A DNA stretch of 64,000 bases from Alishewanella longhuensis (GCF_014653435.1 NZ_BNAO01000001.1:868897-932896), one strand, 5' to 3'. Shown: positions 9,444 to 20,348, counted from the stretch's first letter. A program made the numbers and translations. The notes: generated from the letters alone by a model not told the origin.

Positions 9444-11300
9444 ATGGCGTTACTTCAAATCGCAGAGCCGGGCCAGAGCGCGGCCCCGCATCAACACAGA
9501 CTGGCTGCCGGCATTGATCTAGGCACTACAAACTCATTGGTGGCAACAGTTCGTAGCGGTGAAGCTAAAACACTGCTTAATCCGGCTGGTGAAGCCATGG
9601 TGCCTTCAGTGGTGCGTTACACGGCCTCAGGTGTAGAAGTTGGTTCAGCCGCGCAAGCTGCAGCAGTGGAAGATGCTGAAAATACTATAGTGTCGGTCAA
9701 GCGGCTGATGGGCAAAGGTTATCAGGAAACCTTAGCCCTTGCTAACGAACTGCCTTATCGTTTAGTCGAGCAAGCTGGTTTAGTGGCAATAGATACGGTA
9801 CAAGGGGTGAAAAACCCGGTGGAAGTGTCTGCCGAAATTCTGGCAACTCTGGCCAACACCGCCAGTGAAACGCTGGGCGGTGAATTAAATGGTGTGGTGA
9901 TTACGGTACCGGCCTACTTTGATGATGCTCAGCGTCAAGCCACCAAAGATGCGGCGAAGCTAGCGGGTTTGACGGTATTACGCTTATTAAATGAGCCTAC
10001 TGCCGCGGCCTTAGCCTATGGTTTAGACTCTGGTCAGGAAGGCGTTATTGCGGTTTATGATTTAGGCGGCGGCACCTTTGATATTTCTATTTTACGGTTG
10101 CGCCGAGGTGTGTTTGAAGTATTAGCAACCGGCGGTGATTCTGCTTTAGGGGGCGATGACTTTGACCAGATCTTGGTTGGGTTATTGCAACAACGTAGTG
10201 GCCAGCAGAGCTTATCTGCAAGTGCCCGCCGTTTATACCAACAACAAGCGCGTGCCATTAAAGAACGTCTGACCGATGCCGAGCAAACAGATTATCAGTT
10301 TACTGCCGATGGTCAGGTTGTTAGTGGTGTCGTAACACGTAGCGATTTTACCGATTTAATTACGGTACTGGTTAAGCAAACTATTCGTGCCTGTCGGCAG
10401 ACGCTACGTGATGCCGGTTTAAGCACAGATGAAGTGTTAAAAGTGGTGATGGTTGGGGGCTCTACCCGGGTGCCTTTAGTGCGGCAGTTAGTGGGTGAAT
10501 TTTTTGTGACAGAGCCACTGACCTCTATCGACCCTGATAAAGTGGTGGCTATTGGTGCTGCTATTCAGGCAAATGTGCTGGTCGGCAATAAAGCTGAACA
10601 TGAAACTTTGCTGCTGGATGTGATCCCGTTATCGCTGGGGATCGAAACCATGGGCGGCCTGACCGAAAAGATTATTCCGCGTAATACCGTGATCCCGGTT
10701 GCGCGCGCGCAAGAGTTTACCACCTTTAAAGATGGGCAAACGGCCATGGCTATTCATGTAGTACAGGGCGAGCGTGAATTGGTAGAAGACTGTCGTTCCT
10801 TAGCACGCTTTGAACTGCGCGGTATTCCACCCATGCCAGCCGGTGGCGCCCATATCCGGGTCACCTTTCAGGTGGATGCCGATGGTTTATTAAGCGTCAG
10901 CGCAGAAGAAAAATCCACCGGTGTGCAGGCTAGCATTCAGGTTAAACCTTCTTATGGCCTAAGTGATGAGCAAGTTGCTGCTATGATTAGCGGTTCCATG
11001 CAATATGCGCGACAGGATATGCAATTGCGCTTATTACGCGAGCAACAAGTAGAAGCGGAGCGGGTGCTGGAGGCGGTAAGCACAGCCCTGGCCTCTGATG
11101 CGGCCTTGTTAAATGAGGCGGAGTTAGCCGAGATCCGACAATCATTGAGCCTACTCAATACGGTAAAACAGCAAGATGATACTGCTGCGATTAAAGCAGC
11201 CATAGAACATACTAATCAGTTAACAGATGAATTTGCAGCGCGGCGTATGGATAAGTCCATTCGGTTGGCATTGCAAGGTCATAAGGTCGATGAGGTTTAA
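9444..11300 (+). CDS. hscA: Fe-S chaperone HscA (Hsp70)
   Basis: 618 residues (E. coli 616). Specialised Hsp70 that uses ATP to drive cluster release from IscU. N-terminus [10 protein letters not shown] and [14 protein letters not shown] are near-identical to E. coli; phosphate loops [14 protein letters not shown] and [15 protein letters not shown] are present. The substrate-binding domain begins around residue 390 ([15 protein letters not shown]). Separated from hscB by 7 bp and from fdx by 3 bp. Confidence 0.97.
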   Translation: MALLQIAEPGQSAAPHQHRLAAGIDLGTTNSLVATVRSGEAKTLLNPAGEAMVPSVVRYTASGVEVGSAAQAAAVEDAENTIVSVKRLMGKGYQETLALANELPYRLVEQAGLVAIDTVQGVKNPVEVSAEILATLANTASETLGGELNGVVITVPAYFDDAQRQATKDAAKLAGLTVLRLLNEPTAAALAYGLDSGQEGVIAVYDLGGGTFDISILRLRRGVFEVLATGGDSALGGDDFDQILVGLLQQRSGQQSLSASARRLYQQQARAIKERLTDAEQTDYQFTADGQVVSGVVTRSDFTDLITVLVKQTIRACRQTLRDAGLSTDEVLKVVMVGGSTRVPLVRQLVGEFFVTEPLTSIDPDKVVAIGAAIQANVLVGNKAEHETLLLDVIPLSLGIETMGGLTEKIIPRNTVIPVARAQEFTTFKDGQTAMAIHVVQGERELVEDCRSLARFELRGIPPMPAGGAHIRVTFQVDADGLLSVSAEEKSTGVQASIQVKPSYGLSDEQVAAMISGSMQYARQDMQLRLLREQQVEAERVLEAVSTALASDAALLNEAELAEIRQSLSLLNTVKQQDDTAAIKAAIEHTNQLTDEFAARRMDKSIRLALQGHKVDEV

Positions 11301-11303
11301 ATA

Positions 11304-11642
11304 ATGCCACAAATAGTATTCTTACCCCATGCAGAGCTGTGTCCTGAGGGGGCAGCGTTGGAAGCAAAAAGTGGCGAAACCGTGCTGGATGTGGCACTGC
11401 GCAATGGTATCGCCATTGAGCACGCCTGCGAGAAGTCCTGTGCTTGCACTACCTGCCATGTGATAGTACGTGAGGGCTTTTATTCGCTTAATGAGAGCGA
11501 TGAACTGGAAGACGATATGTTAGACAAAGCCTGGGGCTTAGAGCCGGAGTCACGCTTAGGCTGTCAGGCCCGTATTGCTGATGAAGATCTAGTGGTCGAA
11601 ATTCCAAAATATACGGTAAATATGGTGAGTGAAGGCCATTAG
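11304..11642 (+). CDS. fdx: ISC-type [2Fe-2S] ferredoxin
   Basis: 112 residues. Electron donor for cluster assembly on IscU. Cluster ligands fit the adrenodoxin-type pattern: HACEKSCACTTCHVIV gives C-x5-C-x2-C near residues 42-51, and the fourth Cys is in RLGCQARI (~87). Ends the isc operon here; the small iscX gene found after fdx in E. coli is not present before ndk. Confidence 0.96.
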   Translation: MPQIVFLPHAELCPEGAALEAKSGETVLDVALRNGIAIEHACEKSCACTTCHVIVREGFYSLNESDELEDDMLDKAWGLEPESRLGCQARIADEDLVVEIPKYTVNMVSEGH

Positions 11643-11662
11643 GTTTTTTGCAAATTTTAGCG

Positions 11663-11668
11663 TATAAT
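11663..11668 (+). promoter_or_regulatory. Probable -10 element for ndk
   Basis: A perfect TATAAT hexamer 45 bp before the ndk ATG in the short AT-rich gap after fdx. No convincing -35 hexamer sits at the usual distance, so ndk may also be read from the isc operon. Confidence 0.5.
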
Positions 11669-11713
11669 TTGCCGCCCAAAATTTTAACCCTTTTAGCTTA
11701 ACAGGAGCCTAAC

Positions 11714-12145
11714 ATGGCCTTAGAACGTACTTTCTCAATTATCAAGCCGGATGCTGTTGCCAAAAACCTGATCGGTGCTATTTACAGCCGTTTTGAAGCT
11801 GCAGGCTTACGCATTGTTGCTGCCAAGATGTTACACTTAAGCCGCGAGCAAGCAGAAGGTTTCTACGCTGAACACAAAGAGCGTCCTTTCTTTAATGCTT
11901 TAGTGTCTTTCATGACTTCTGGCCCGGTAGTAGTACAGGTATTAGAAGGCGAAAACGCTGTATTGAAGAACCGTGAAATTATGGGCGCTACTAACCCGAA
12001 AGATGCTTTAGCGGGCACTTTACGTGCTGATTTTGCTGATAGCATCGATGAAAACGCGGTACACGGTTCAGATGCTGCTGCCTCTGCTGCCCGTGAAATT
12101 GCGTATTTTTTCACTGACGCAGAGCTGTGCAGCCGCACACGCTAA
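11714..12145 (+). CDS. ndk: Nucleoside diphosphate kinase
   Basis: 143 residues. Transfers the gamma-phosphate between nucleoside triphosphates and diphosphates through a phospho-His intermediate. N-terminus [18 protein letters not shown] is diagnostic; the active-site His lies in [17 protein letters not shown] (~117). A strong AGGAG precedes the ATG. A terminator follows, so ndk is the last gene of this block. Confidence 0.98.
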   Translation: MALERTFSIIKPDAVAKNLIGAIYSRFEAAGLRIVAAKMLHLSREQAEGFYAEHKERPFFNALVSFMTSGPVVVQVLEGENAVLKNREIMGATNPKDALAGTLRADFADSIDENAVHGSDAAASAAREIAYFFTDAELCSRTR

Positions 12146-12169
12146 TTTGCAGCTGACAGTGTAAAAACT

Positions 12170-12193
12170 AAGGGGGCAATAGCCCCCTTCTTT
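12170..12193 (+). terminator. Terminator after ndk
   Basis: Stem AAGGGGGC/GCCCCCTT around an AATA loop, followed by CTTTA. GC-rich stem with a short imperfect U tract, 25 bp after the ndk stop. Confidence 0.75.
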
Positions 12194-12250
12194 ACATTAA
12201 GCCTGTTGCTTCGCCGATGTTAACGGCGTGCAATGAACAGCCCGATTGGC

Positions 12251-12259
12251 TGTTATAAT
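12251..12259 (+). promoter_or_regulatory. Extended -10 promoter for rlmN operon
   Basis: TGTTATAAT is an extended -10 (TGn plus a perfect TATAAT), 36 bp before the rlmN ATG. The -35 region is poor, as is common with extended -10 promoters. It lies just past the ndk terminator. Confidence 0.6.
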
Positions 12260-12294
12260 GTTTTATTGATATTGGTTAGCAGGAGTATCCTGGA

Positions 12295-13422
12295 ATGAGC
12301 AGTTCCACCGCTTTAGTAAATTTACTGGATCTGACCCGAGCGCAGATGCAGGAATTTTTCGTCAGTCTTGGCGAGAAGCCATTCCGTGCCGATCAGGTGA
12401 TGAAGTGGATTTACCACTATTGTGTCGATGATTTCGATAAAATGACCAATATCAATAAAAAATTACGCGAACTATTAAAAAGCCGCTGCGAAATTAAAGC
12501 CCCGGTCATTGCTACCCGCCAGGACAGCGCTGACGGTACTATCAAGTTTGTGATGGCACTGGCAGGTGGGCAGGAAGTTGAAACCGTCTGGATCCCAGAA
12601 AAAGATCGCCGTACGCTATGCGTGTCTTCGCAAGTGGGTTGTGCCTTAGATTGCTCTTTTTGCTCGACTGCACAACAAGGTTTTAACCGTAATCTAAGTG
12701 TATCTGAAATTATTGGTCAGGTATGGCGGGTGTCACAAATCATTGGTAGCTTTGGTGATACCGGTGAAAAACCGGTGACTAACGTGGTTATGATGGGCAT
12801 GGGTGAGCCGCTGCTTAATTTAAACAATGTGGTCCCGGCCATGGAGCTGATGCTGGAAGACTTCGGTTTTGGTTTATCTAAGCGTCGAGTAACGTTGAGT
12901 ACCTCCGGTGTTGTCCCTGCGCTGGATTTACTGCGTGAAAAAATAGACGTCGCTTTAGCTATTTCTTTACATGCACCTAATAATGCACTGCGCGATGAAC
13001 TGGTACCGGTCAATAAAAAGTATCCGATGGAGGAATTCCTGGCTGCGTCACGTCGTTATATTGAGCATTCAAAAGCCAACGATAAAGTGACAGTCGAATA
13101 TGTGATGCTAGACGGTATTAACGATAGTATGGAACAAGCACATGAATTAGCTAAGGCATTGAAAGATACTCCTGCTAAGATTAATCTTATACCGTTTAAC
13201 CCTTATCCCGGGTCGCCGTATAAGCGCTCGAGTAATTCACGGATTGATCGTTTTAACAAGGTCTTACAAGAACACGGTTTTACTGTTATGGTACGTAAAA
13301 CTCGCGGTGATGACATTGACGCCGCCTGTGGGCAGTTGGTTGGCGATGTTATTGATCGCACCAAAAGATTAATTAAAAAGCAGCAAAAAGGTGAAGCCAT
13401 CACAGTAAAAATGCTGCAATAA
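12295..13422 (+). CDS. rlmN: Dual-specificity RNA methyltransferase RlmN
   Basis: 375 residues. Radical-SAM enzyme that methylates C2 of A2503 in 23S rRNA and A37 in some tRNAs. The radical-SAM cluster motif [19 protein letters not shown] is present (~120-138), with the upstream VSSQVGC and [15 protein letters not shown]. The mechanistic second Cys is in [11 protein letters not shown] (~348). First gene of the conserved rlmN-pilF-rodZ-ispG-hisS-yfgM-bamB-der cluster. Confidence 0.97.
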   Translation: MSSSTALVNLLDLTRAQMQEFFVSLGEKPFRADQVMKWIYHYCVDDFDKMTNINKKLRELLKSRCEIKAPVIATRQDSADGTIKFVMALAGGQEVETVWIPEKDRRTLCVSSQVGCALDCSFCSTAQQGFNRNLSVSEIIGQVWRVSQIIGSFGDTGEKPVTNVVMMGMGEPLLNLNNVVPAMELMLEDFGFGLSKRRVTLSTSGVVPALDLLREKIDVALAISLHAPNNALRDELVPVNKKYPMEEFLAASRRYIEHSKANDKVTVEYVMLDGINDSMEQAHELAKALKDTPAKINLIPFNPYPGSPYKRSSNSRIDRFNKVLQEHGFTVMVRKTRGDDIDAACGQLVGDVIDRTKRLIKKQQKGEAITVKMLQ

Positions 13423-13443
13423 CCGAATGGAAGGCCAGTGGTA

Positions 13444-14970
13444 ATGCAGAAATATCCTGTTGTCACCGCGCTTACGGCTCTGTTTATACTCTCAGGCTGT
13501 GTGTCTGAGAGTACTTATGTTGCCAATGATCGTCAGGTCACGCAGCGTAATGTTGATAACACTGAAGCCGCTAAAACCCGGATCTCGTTGGGTTTAAATT
13601 ATTTAAGACGTGGTGATACCACGCAAGCGTTATTTAACCTTGAGCGCGCCCGCAGCATGGCGCCGAATTTACCTGAAGTATACAACGCGTTGGCGTTCTA
13701 CTATCAAACAGTAGGAGAGCAGGTACAAGCTGAAAATGCCTACAAGCAGGCCATTGCCAAAGATAGTAATAATGCTGATGCTTATAACAACTATGGTGCC
13801 TTTTTGTGTCAAATCGACAGGTTTGAGGATGCAGAACGGTTGCTGCTGTCAGCGATATCGAAACCTGGTTATATCAGGGTGGCGGAAAGTTACGAGAATC
13901 TTGCGTTATGTAAGTTAGAGCAAGACAGTTTTGAGCAAGCGCGTACTTATTTAAGTTCTTCTATTAGCCATAATGGTACTCGGGTCAGCACTTTAATTAA
14001 TAGTGCAGCAGTCAACTATGCTATGGGTAACTTAGCCGATGCCAAGGCCGACTTACAGCGGATCCAGCGACTTGGCCGGGTTTCACCACGCAGCACATTG
14101 CTAAGTTTTCTGGTAGCAGAAAAGCAAGGCGATGTGCCAACGATGCGCCATGCAGAACAATTACTCCTGAGCTTGTATATCGATAGTACTGAAGCACGCT
14201 TAGTGCTGCAACAGCGTGTGCAAGAAAGCGAGTTTGAGCAGCTACGCGAACGCTATAAATTGCATATGTTAGCCAATCTAAAACCTACCTTCGCCAGCAC
14301 TGGTCAGGTGGCGCTGACTCAGCCGGTGGCTAATCCACAGCTTAGAATTCGGCGAAAAACGGCTGAGGAACCTTCGGTACAGCCTGTAGTTGCAGTTAGT
14401 GAGCAGAGCGCTACCGTTAATGTTGCAGCGGTTGTCACAGCAACAGCAGTGTCATCAGCTGTTTCGAATCCGATGCAGCAACCACAACCTCTAAATGTAT
14501 CAGAGCCGCTAATTACAGCGACCGAATCGTTGACTGTTACCAACAACAGTAATTCTGCTGCCAGCTTCTCAGCTGAGCAGGCGGAACCGGGTGAGGTTCC
14601 TTATCATCTTGTGTCAGAGGGCGAATCCCTGCATAGCATTTCGGTGAATTACAATATTTTATTAGCTCGTTTACAAGAGTGGAATAAGTTAACCCCTGAG
14701 TCGCGATTAAGGGTTGGGCAACGCGTTTGGCTAGGACCCAACGATGCGCCGCCAGAACCGCAAGCGCCACCGGTAAGGCTGGCCAATGCGCAACCTGTAG
14801 ATGAGTATTATCATCTAGTCGCCGACGGTGATACTATGTTCGCCATCTCTTATCGCTATAATATTCGATTAGAACGCTTTATGGCTTGGAATGAACTGAC
14901 GGAGAGAAGTCGGTTAAAAATAGGTCAAAAGCTCTATATTGTGGATCCGGCATCAATAAATCATGAGTAA
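13444..14970 (+). CDS. pilF: PilF/PilW-type TPR lipoprotein with two C-terminal LysM domains
   Basis: 508 residues, about twice the length of Pseudomonas PilF (~250). Lipobox LSGC gives an acylated Cys19. Residues ~40-260 are TPR repeats (SLGLNYLRRGDTTQALFNLE; NNYGAFLCQIDRFEDAERLL) typical of the pilotin for the type IV pilus secretin PilQ. A low-complexity Val/Ala/Thr/Ser linker (~290-375) leads to two LysM modules, at ~385-430 (YHLVSEGESLHSISVNYNI) and ~454-500 (YYHLVADGDTMFAISYRYN), which suggest peptidoglycan binding. ATG 13444 is preferred over GTG 13438 because GGAAGG at 13429 is correctly spaced for it. Overlaps the rodZ start. The PilF role is inferred from the TPR part and synteny. 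Confidence 0.85.
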   Translation: MQKYPVVTALTALFILSGCVSESTYVANDRQVTQRNVDNTEAAKTRISLGLNYLRRGDTTQALFNLERARSMAPNLPEVYNALAFYYQTVGEQVQAENAYKQAIAKDSNNADAYNNYGAFLCQIDRFEDAERLLLSAISKPGYIRVAESYENLALCKLEQDSFEQARTYLSSSISHNGTRVSTLINSAAVNYAMGNLADAKADLQRIQRLGRVSPRSTLLSFLVAEKQGDVPTMRHAEQLLLSLYIDSTEARLVLQQRVQESEFEQLRERYKLHMLANLKPTFASTGQVALTQPVANPQLRIRRKTAEEPSVQPVVAVSEQSATVNVAAVVTATAVSSAVSNPMQQPQPLNVSEPLITATESLTVTNNSNSAASFSAEQAEPGEVPYHLVSEGESLHSISVNYNILLARLQEWNKLTPESRLRVGQRVWLGPNDAPPEPQAPPVRLANAQPVDEYYHLVADGDTMFAISYRYNIRLERFMAWNELTERSRLKIGQKLYIVDPASINHE

Positions 14971-15898
14971 TAATGAACAAGCTCCAGCGGCCGAACAACC
15001 GGAATTAACGGTTGGCCAACTACTTAAACAAGAGCGCGAGCGGCGCAAGCTTACATTGGAACATGTTGCAAAACAGCTTAATTTAAAAGCTGATGTATTG
15101 CATTGCCTTGAAGCTGACCAACCAGACAAAACGATACTGCCTACTTTTATGCGTGGATACTTGCGTGCTTATGCCCGATTTTTAAAAATACCCGAGCAAC
15201 AGCTGCTGAGCCGGTTTGAACAAACACATCAGGTGAAAAGCGCCCCGGTTAAAGCCATGAAAACCTTTTCTAACCGGCAAGCCAAGCAACAAACTGAAAC
15301 CCGTTTTATGTGGTTAACCTATGTTATCCTGGCCATTCTGCTGGCTTCTTTTGCGGTGTGGTTGTGGCAAGGCGCCCGCGATTTTAATACTACAACAAGC
15401 AGTGCAGAAACAACACTCAGTAATCCCATTGCGACTGAAGCTTCAGCGCTTCCGCAAACCAGTACAGTATTGAGTGTTGAGCAGGCTTCTGACTCAGCTA
15501 GGCTTATCAACCCCGAAGTTGTTGAAGCAGAGCCTGATTTAACGGCAACAGAGCAGCCAGTGTTGGTCGAAGAGGCTGAACAACTGGCAGAAGTCGCAGC
15601 GGTGGCCGAGAATCCGACCGAGTCCTTTGGTGATAGTAGTAATAGCGGTTTAGATCGACTGAAAATGACTTTTAGCGACAATTGCTGGATAGATGTATTA
15701 GATGGCGATGGCGAACGTATTGCTTATGGTACCAAGCAAAGCGGCTATGTCATGGAGCTTAACGCCAAAGGTCCTTTTACCATTACTTTAGGTAATCCAA
15801 GTGTTGTTGCAATAGATATTAACCAAAAGCCTTTTGATATGTCGGGCTTTCCTGGTGGCCGTGTCGCGAAATTTACTTTGGCAGGACAAGACGAATAA
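14963..15898 (+). CDS. rodZ: Cytoskeletal protein RodZ
   Basis: 311 residues (E. coli 337). Links MreB filaments to the cell-wall elongation machinery. N-terminal cytoplasmic helix-turn-helix (~18-85: [33 protein letters not shown]), one transmembrane helix (~115-134), an acidic Ala/Glu/Thr-rich periplasmic linker, and a C-terminal beta domain ([16 protein letters not shown], ~230). Start overlaps the end of pilF; stop overlaps the ispG start (TAATG). Confidence 0.93.
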   Translation: MSNNEQAPAAEQPELTVGQLLKQERERRKLTLEHVAKQLNLKADVLHCLEADQPDKTILPTFMRGYLRAYARFLKIPEQQLLSRFEQTHQVKSAPVKAMKTFSNRQAKQQTETRFMWLTYVILAILLASFAVWLWQGARDFNTTTSSAETTLSNPIATEASALPQTSTVLSVEQASDSARLINPEVVEAEPDLTATEQPVLVEEAEQLAEVAAVAENPTESFGDSSNSGLDRLKMTFSDNCWIDVLDGDGERIAYGTKQSGYVMELNAKGPFTITLGNPSVVAIDINQKPFDMSGFPGGRVAKFTLAGQDE

Positions 15899-16998
15899 TG
15901 TTTGCAGAAAACCCGATTAAACGTCGGCACAGTACCCAAATCAAAGTGGGTAACGTAGTGATTGGTGGTGACGCCCCCATCGCAGTGCAATCTATGACAA
16001 ATACTCGAACTACCGATGTTGCAGCGACCGTGGCACAAATTCGCGCAATTGCCGCCGCTGGTGCGGATCTGGTAAGGGTGTCGGTGCCGACGATGGATGC
16101 GGCAGAAGCCTTTAAGCTGATCAAACAACAATCACCTATTCCGCTGGTGGCCGATATCCACTTTGACTATCGTATCGCCCTTAAGGTGGCGGAGTATGGC
16201 GTGGACTGTTTACGTATTAACCCAGGCAATATCGGTCGTGAAGATCGGATACGTGCCGTGGTTGATGCAGCAAAAGATTATAATATTCCGATCCGTATAG
16301 GTGTAAATGGTGGTTCACTGGAAGCTGATATTCAGGAAAAATACCGTGAGCCTACACCGGAAGCTTTAGTTGAATCGGCTATGCGGCATGTGGATATCCT
16401 GGATCGTTTAAACTTTGATCAATTTAAGGTTAGCGTAAAGGCCTCAGATGTTTTTTTAGCAGTAGGCGCTTACCGTTTGTTAGCGAAGCAGATCAAGCAA
16501 CCTCTGCATTTAGGCATCACCGAAGCTGGCGGCGCCCGAGCAGGTGCAGTGAAATCTGCTATTGGTTTGGGTATGTTGTTGGCCGAAGGTATCGGCGATA
16601 CTTTGCGTATTTCGCTAGCTGCGGATCCCGTAGAAGAAGTAAAGGTTGCTTTCGATATTCTAAAATCGTTGCGCATTCGTGCTCGCGGCATCAACTTTAT
16701 AGCGTGTCCCAGTTGTTCCCGTCAGGAATTTGATGTGATCAAAACCATGAATGAACTGGAACAACGTTTGGAAGATGTGATCGACCCACTAACGGTCTCA
16801 GTGATCGGTTGTGTGGTAAATGGTCCAGGCGAGGCGTTAATCTCCGATCTCGGTGTTGCTGGTGCCAATCGTAAAAGTGGCTTTTATATCAATGGCGAGC
16901 GGCAACGGTTGCGTCTAGACAATGAGCAGATTGCCGAGCAGCTCGAGCAGCAAGTTCGGCAGTACCTGCAGCAGCGTATCGCGATAAAGCAGTTATAA
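15898..16998 (+). CDS. ispG: 4-hydroxy-3-methylbut-2-enyl diphosphate synthase (flavodoxin/ferredoxin)
   Basis: 366 residues. Penultimate step of the MEP isoprenoid pathway, a [4Fe-4S] enzyme. TIM-barrel start [18 protein letters not shown] and [11 protein letters not shown]; cluster cysteines in [11 protein letters not shown] (near 269 and 272) and in [10 protein letters not shown] (~304), with the Glu ligand just after. The start codon shares bases with the rodZ stop. Depends on the ISC system encoded upstream. Confidence 0.98.
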   Translation: MFAENPIKRRHSTQIKVGNVVIGGDAPIAVQSMTNTRTTDVAATVAQIRAIAAAGADLVRVSVPTMDAAEAFKLIKQQSPIPLVADIHFDYRIALKVAEYGVDCLRINPGNIGREDRIRAVVDAAKDYNIPIRIGVNGGSLEADIQEKYREPTPEALVESAMRHVDILDRLNFDQFKVSVKASDVFLAVGAYRLLAKQIKQPLHLGITEAGGARAGAVKSAIGLGMLLAEGIGDTLRISLAADPVEEVKVAFDILKSLRIRARGINFIACPSCSRQEFDVIKTMNELEQRLEDVIDPLTVSVIGCVVNGPGEALISDLGVAGANRKSGFYINGERQRLRLDNEQIAEQLEQQVRQYLQQRIAIKQL

Positions 16999-17070
16999 AT
17001 GAGTAACGCAGAAATGGCTTACCACTGCGCTCTGCAACTCTGAAGCTCGCATCTTGTGGCTGTTTCGGTA

Positions 17071-17076
17071 TATAAT
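17071..17076 (+). promoter_or_regulatory. Probable -10 element for hisS operon
   Basis: Perfect TATAAT (context GGTATATAATCGC) in the 180-bp gap after ispG, about 100 bp before the hisS start. A well-spaced -35 is not evident. Confidence 0.5.
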
Positions 17077-17178
17077 CGCATCCATTTTTTTGCATCCTTT
17101 ATTGGTTGAGCTTTGCACTAAACTCAAATGACTCAGGTTGTTTGGGGATAAATGTTAACCCAAAACGGAAGAATTATT

Positions 17179-18444
17179 TTGTCGAAACAAATTCAGGCAA
17201 TTCGCGGTATGAACGATTGCCTGCCGCAAGACTCTGGTCTGTGGCAATATGTAGAACAAGTGCTGCGGGATACAGTGGCCAGTTATGGTTACAGCGAGAT
17301 TCGCTTTCCTATCGTTGAAATGACAGAGCTATTCAAGCGATCTATCGGCGAAGTAACCGACATCGTTGAAAAAGAAATGTATACCTTTACTGATCGTAAC
17401 GGTGACAGCCTAACCTTGCGTCCTGAAGGCACGGCCTGCTGCGTAAGAGCCGGTAACGAGCACGGTTTACTGTACAATCAGGAACAGCGGCTATGGTATA
17501 CCGGTCCGATGTTTCGCCACGAACGGCCACAAAAAGGCCGCTATCGCCAATTTCATCAATTTGGCTTAGAGGCATTCGGTATTGCCACCGCAGATATTGA
17601 TGCCGAAGTCATTATTCTTAGCGCCCGCATCTGGCAGAGGCTAGGGCTGACGCCATATGTCAAGCTCGAGTTAAACTCCTTGGGCTCAAATGATGCCCGT
17701 GCGGCTTACCGCGATACACTCATTGCCTATCTTGAGCAGCATAAAGATTTGCTAGACGAAGATAGCTTGCGGCGTCTATACAGCAACCCGTTACGGGTGT
17801 TAGATAGCAAAAACCCGGCTATGGCCGAGATGCTGGCTGCAGCGCCTAAGCTTGCAGAGCATTTAGATGCAGAATCGGCTGCGCATTTTACGCAGTTACA
17901 GCAACGTTTAACCGCAGCAGGTATCGAATTTACGCTTAATCCACGTCTGGTTCGTGGTTTAGATTACTATAACCGCACAGTATTTGAGTGGGTAACCACT
18001 GAATTGGGCTCACAAGGCACAGTGTGTGCTGGTGGTCGATATGACGGTTTAGTTGAACAGTTAGGCGGTAAGGCTACCCCAGCTGTAGGCTTCGCTCTGG
18101 GCTTGGAACGTTTAATACTATTATTGCAGACACTAAACTTAGTTCCGGCATTAGCGGCTAGCGCCGATATTTATCTGATGGCGGTAGGTGAGTCTGCGGA
18201 ACTTGCCGCAATAAGTGTTGCCGAAAGGCTGCGTAGTGATTTGCCCGCAAAACGTGTTATCTTGCACTGCGGCGGCGGCAATCTGAAAAAGCAATTTAAA
18301 AAAGCTGATAAATCGGGTGCTGAGCTGGCACTGATTTTAGGTGATGAAGAACTGGCACGCGGTGACGTGACCCTAAAATGGTTACGCCAGGATAAGCCAC
18401 AACAAACCCTTAAGCTGAGCGAATTGGTTCAGCATCTGGCCTGA
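17179..18444 (+). CDS. hisS: Histidine-tRNA ligase
   Basis: 421 residues from the TTG at 17179 (E. coli 424). Charges tRNA-His. Class II core: [18 protein letters not shown] (motif 2), histidine-binding [15 protein letters not shown] and [14 protein letters not shown], motif 3 GFALGLERL; anticodon-binding C-terminus from ~330. TTG is chosen because it gives [12 protein letters not shown], matching family N-termini exactly, and ACGGAAGAA sits ~8 bp before it. An in-frame ATG at 17152 with its own weak GGGGAT would add nine residues and cannot be excluded. Confidence 0.93.
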   Translation: MSKQIQAIRGMNDCLPQDSGLWQYVEQVLRDTVASYGYSEIRFPIVEMTELFKRSIGEVTDIVEKEMYTFTDRNGDSLTLRPEGTACCVRAGNEHGLLYNQEQRLWYTGPMFRHERPQKGRYRQFHQFGLEAFGIATADIDAEVIILSARIWQRLGLTPYVKLELNSLGSNDARAAYRDTLIAYLEQHKDLLDEDSLRRLYSNPLRVLDSKNPAMAEMLAAAPKLAEHLDAESAAHFTQLQQRLTAAGIEFTLNPRLVRGLDYYNRTVFEWVTTELGSQGTVCAGGRYDGLVEQLGGKATPAVGFALGLERLILLLQTLNLVPALAASADIYLMAVGESAELAAISVAERLRSDLPAKRVILHCGGGNLKKQFKKADKSGAELALILGDEELARGDVTLKWLRQDKPQQTLKLSELVQHLA

Positions 18445-18464
18445 GAGAATAACGGAGTAGTTAG

Positions 18465-19094
18465 GTGGAAATTTACACGAGTGAAGAACAACAAGTTGAA
18501 GCCATCAAACGGTTTTGGAATCAATACGGTAAAGCTATCTTAGGCGGTGTGGTTATTGGCTTAACCTCATTGTACGGCTGGCGGTATTTCCAGGCAGAGC
18601 AGCGGGCCAGCGCAGAAGCTTTGTCTAATAGTTATGCTCAACTGGTCCAGCAGCAGGGTAATAATGAAGAGTGGTTGACTCAGGCGCAGCGTTTTATTGG
18701 CGAGCAAGGTAGCAACAACTACGCCATCTTTGCGGCGTTGTTATCAGCGAAGGAAGCGGTGAATGCAGGTGATTTTCAGGCTGCAAGCAATCATCTAAAC
18801 TGGGCACAGCAAAACAGTAAAGATGCCAATGTGAAAGCGATAGCACAAATTCGTTTGGCCAGAGTACAACGTGAAACTGGTGATTTAGCGGCAGCATTGG
18901 CTACCCTAAACCAAACCATGCCAGCAAGCTTTGCCGCGCAACAAGCTGAATTAAAAGGTGATATCTTGCAAGCCAGTGGTGATCTAGCCGCGGCTAAAGC
19001 AGCATTTCAGCAAGCATTGGCGCAAGCCGGTGATAATACCCAGCTGTTACAAATTAAATTGGATGAGCTGGCGCACATCACTGCAGCGAACTAA
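18465..19094 (+). CDS. yfgM: YfgM family SecYEG-associated TPR protein
   Basis: 209 residues, GTG start with CGGAG upstream. Begins MEIYTSEEQQVEAIKRFW like E. coli YfgM. One transmembrane helix (~23-41) places a periplasmic TPR-like helical domain behind it (SNHLNWAQQN, repeated Ala/Gln helices). Family members are ancillary to the SecYEG-PpiD translocon and periplasmic chaperone networks. Lies between hisS and bamB as in E. coli. Confidence 0.92.
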   Translation: MEIYTSEEQQVEAIKRFWNQYGKAILGGVVIGLTSLYGWRYFQAEQRASAEALSNSYAQLVQQQGNNEEWLTQAQRFIGEQGSNNYAIFAALLSAKEAVNAGDFQAASNHLNWAQQNSKDANVKAIAQIRLARVQRETGDLAAALATLNQTMPASFAAQQAELKGDILQASGDLAAAKAAFQQALAQAGDNTQLLQIKLDELAHITAAN

Positions 19095-19103
19095 GGGGCT
19101 GGC

Positions 19104-20291
19104 ATGAAATTATCCATTAAAAACGCAGCCATAGCCCTGATAGCCTTTTCCTTAGTTGCTTGTTCAAGTAAAGAAAAGCTGGTATTACCAGACGTGCAAA
19201 ATACCATTAGCCCCAAAAAGGTCTGGGACATTCAGGTGGGTAATGGTGTTAAACACTACGAGTCAGGTTTAAAACCTTTGTTGTTTAATGACAAGGTTTA
19301 TATGGCGAGTCGTGAAGGTATAGTGCTAGCTGCAGATATCAAAAACGGTAAGCGGCTATGGACCTTTGATTTACGCAAAGATGATACCTTGTCGACCTGG
19401 GAGCGCTTAAGGCAAAACTGGTCGTCGGAAAATGCCCGTATTGCCGGTGGTATTAGCCAAGGGTATGGCAACATCTACTTCGGTACTGAGAACGGTGATG
19501 TTGTAGCGCTGAATGCTGAAACCGGTACTTTGGTTTGGCGTAGTCAGGTACCAGGCGAAGTGTTAACTAGCCCTGCAGTGGGTGATGGCTTTGTGGTGGT
19601 TAAACTAGGCACCGGTGGCTTGATTGCCCTTAACCCAGACAATGGTGAAGAGCGTTGGATTTTTGAGAACGAGCAACCACCACTAACCATCCGTGGCGTC
19701 AGTGAGCCAGTAATCGACAGCGGTGGTGTTGTTTACGGCACTGCTAATGGTCGGGTGGGTGTATTAGTGGTCGACCGTGGCTTCCAAGCCTGGGAAGAGG
19801 CTATCGCTACGCCCAAAGGTAGCACTGATTTATCGCGCTTGGTTGATGTAGATGCAAAACCTATAGTAGTAGCGGGTACTATTTACAGTATCGCGTTCAA
19901 TGGCGAGTTATTTGCTCTCGATTTACGTAGCGGTCAACAATTATGGAAGCGCGATTACGCCAGTTTCCGTAATATGGCGGTGTCAGGTACTGTATTGTAT
20001 TTGGTGGACTCGGTTGGTCGTATCTATGCAGTAGATCGTCGTAATGGTACAGAATTATGGAGCCAAACCGGTTTACATAAGCATTTTTTAACTGGTCCAA
20101 CGGTATATAAAGACTACCTGGTTATCGGTGATAATAAAGGTAACTTACATTGGCTGGACCGCAGTACCGGTGACTTTGTTGCCCGGCAGCGTTTTGATAG
20201 CTCAGGTTTTTATCGCGAAGCAGTGGCGAACAGTGATTATTTAGTGATCACAACCCGTGATGGTGAGCTAACCTTATTACAAACGCCTTAA
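19104..20291 (+). CDS. bamB: Outer membrane protein assembly factor BamB
   Basis: 395 residues (E. coli 392). Lipoprotein of the BAM complex, which inserts beta-barrel proteins into the outer membrane. Lipobox LVAC gives Cys20. Eight-bladed propeller of PQQ-like repeats is visible as recurring ALNAETGTLVWRS, ALNPDNGEERWIF, ALDLRSGQQLWKR, AVDRRNGTELWSQ. Followed by a hairpin before der. Confidence 0.97.
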   Translation: MKLSIKNAAIALIAFSLVACSSKEKLVLPDVQNTISPKKVWDIQVGNGVKHYESGLKPLLFNDKVYMASREGIVLAADIKNGKRLWTFDLRKDDTLSTWERLRQNWSSENARIAGGISQGYGNIYFGTENGDVVALNAETGTLVWRSQVPGEVLTSPAVGDGFVVVKLGTGGLIALNPDNGEERWIFENEQPPLTIRGVSEPVIDSGGVVYGTANGRVGVLVVDRGFQAWEEAIATPKGSTDLSRLVDVDAKPIVVAGTIYSIAFNGELFALDLRSGQQLWKRDYASFRNMAVSGTVLYLVDSVGRIYAVDRRNGTELWSQTGLHKHFLTGPTVYKDYLVIGDNKGNLHWLDRSTGDFVARQRFDSSGFYREAVANSDYLVITTRDGELTLLQTP

Positions 20292-20313
20292 ACTGCGTAT
20301 TTAAATATTAAGC

Positions 20314-20348
20314 AGAAAACAGGCCTTTAATGAGAGGGCCTGTTTTCT
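20314..20348 (+). terminator. Hairpin/terminator between bamB and der
   Basis: Perfect 12-bp stem AGAAAACAGGCC/GGCCTGTTTTCT with an 11-nt loop, followed by TATTTT. It resembles an intrinsic terminator; since der follows only 20 bp on without an obvious promoter, it may act as a partial terminator or attenuator. Confidence 0.7.
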
